Below are positions 63,636-64,000 of a stretch of 64,000 nucleotides of DNA, piece by piece. The DNA is from Oscillospiraceae bacterium (lineage in GTDB: Bacteria; Bacillota; Clostridia; Oscillospirales; Acutalibacteraceae): assembly GCA_910574935.1 (NCBI GenBank), contig CAJTCU010000003.1:1-64000 (forward strand), written 5' to 3'. Positions within the stretch are counted from its first letter, which is position 1, and the number at the start of each line of letters is the position of its first letter. The translations under genes were made by a program, and so were the position numbers. The notes beneath the pieces were generated by a model. It ran no database searches. It saw nothing but the letters and a program-made list of their open reading frames with translations, and was not told the DNA's origin.

Positions 63636-64000
63636 TTAGAAGGAGGCGTTGTCTAGAACAGAGAGGTCTGAACATTCTGCCGCGGGCATACTCTCTGTGG
63701 CGATTCCGTCATCTTGCAGTTGGGTCGTTTCTTTCAGAAGGGTCATCTTGATCTTCCCGTTCTGGAAATCCGCCCGGTAGGTTGAGATATCCCCCTTCAT
63801 AACAGCGGTAACCACCCGGAAAATCAAACGCTTATTTTGGGTATCCAGCGCAAACCCGCTGCGCATGACACTGTCGTAGTCCGCCAGACGCACAGCTTTG
63901 CCGTCTTTAAAGGTATAGAACCGATAGACTGTATTCATATGGTCATTAAACATTGCGGACAGCATAAGCTCCGGAACTCCATCAAAGTTCATATCCGCGA
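63636..64000 (-). CDS. C-terminal part of a protein with a calcium-binding-like repeat (5' end outside window)
   Basis: The minus-strand frame is open at the window edge and ends 120 residues later. Near the edge it reads ADMNFDGVPELMLSAMFNDH, and DMNFDGVPEL resembles FG-GAP/dockerin-type D-x-N-x-D-G calcium loops. The rest (YRFYTFKDGKAVRLADYDS; FRVVTAVMKGDISTYRADF) is a beta-rich domain often found in gut Firmicute secreted proteins. The start is not visible and the identity is uncertain. Confidence 0.5.
   Translation of the reverse strand, partial: ADMNFDGVPELMLSAMFNDHMNTVYRFYTFKDGKAVRLADYDSVMRSGFALDTQNKRLIFRVVTAVMKGDISTYRADFQNGKIKMTLLKETTQLQDDGIATESMPAAECSDLSVLDNASF

Noticed and set aside
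1..64000. CRISPR arrays and rRNA genes
   Set aside because: Searched by eye for regularly spaced direct repeats and rRNA signatures; none found.

Overview
The window looks like a chromosomal segment of a GC-rich, endospore-forming anaerobic Firmicute, most likely class Clostridia and plausibly an Oscillospiraceae-type gut bacterium. The evidence is the contiguous S10-spc-alpha ribosomal operon ending in rplQ, the zinc (C+) forms of S4, S14, L24 and L36, a complete spoIIE, a Spo0A-C-like protein, AGGAGG-type ribosome binding sites and Clostridia-type mobile elements. No species can be named from the sequence alone.

Layout. 1-9.2 kb is foreign DNA: the 3' part of an IS1182-type transposase; an AT-rich block (about 1.3-7.5 kb) with an AraC / EamA exporter / DUF2000 / cysteine-rich KTR operon, decayed conjugative-transposon genes, and a TetR-hydrolase pair with twin operators; then a sharp switch to GC-rich remnants of another element (XF1762 fragment, C5-cytosine methyltransferase, recombinase tail). 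tRNA-Gly(CCC) stands at 9.43 kb, followed by a truncated antirestriction-like gene behind an attenuator. 10.4-20.3 kb mixes intact genes (lipoprotein hydrolase, LysR, DUF3737, ABC exporter, tandem cyclophilin-like lipoprotein) with truncated, fused or frameshifted ones (flavodoxin, aldo/keto reductase, LysE-AMP ligase chimera, DUF362, methyltransferase, lipoprotein).

20.2-30.7 kb holds housekeeping and accessory genes: Spo0A-C protein, ECF sigma/anti-sigma pair, NYN-OST-HTH protein, HD hydrolase, two GNATs, cyclase, MTA/SAH nucleosidase, a YcxB-like membrane protein and a short-chain dehydrogenase. 30.8-47.1 kb is the ribosomal operon on the minus strand (rpsJ to rplQ, with secY, adk, map, a KOW protein, infA and rpoA), unusual in carrying two hairpin-rich gaps of over 300 bp. 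Divergent from it is spoIIE (47.8-50.2 kb).

50.2-53.2 kb is a nest of two MITE-like repeat families around an intact large serine recombinase. 53.4-61.5 kb is a signalling block: two hybrid histidine kinases (one with a receiver lacking its phospho-acceptor Asp) divergent from a chemoreceptor overlapping an FMN-binding lipoprotein gene. The window ends with a DUF2200-DUF1801 fusion, a third copy of MITE family 2, a truncated AAA ATPase, a decayed second recombinase and the C-terminal part of a further protein.

The main discoveries are the two MITE families (three copies each), a palindrome shared by the LysR promoter and a nearby decayed redox promoter, hairpin clusters inside the ribosomal operon, and the chemoreceptor/FMN-lipoprotein/two-kinase module. 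I saw no CRISPR array and no rRNA gene.
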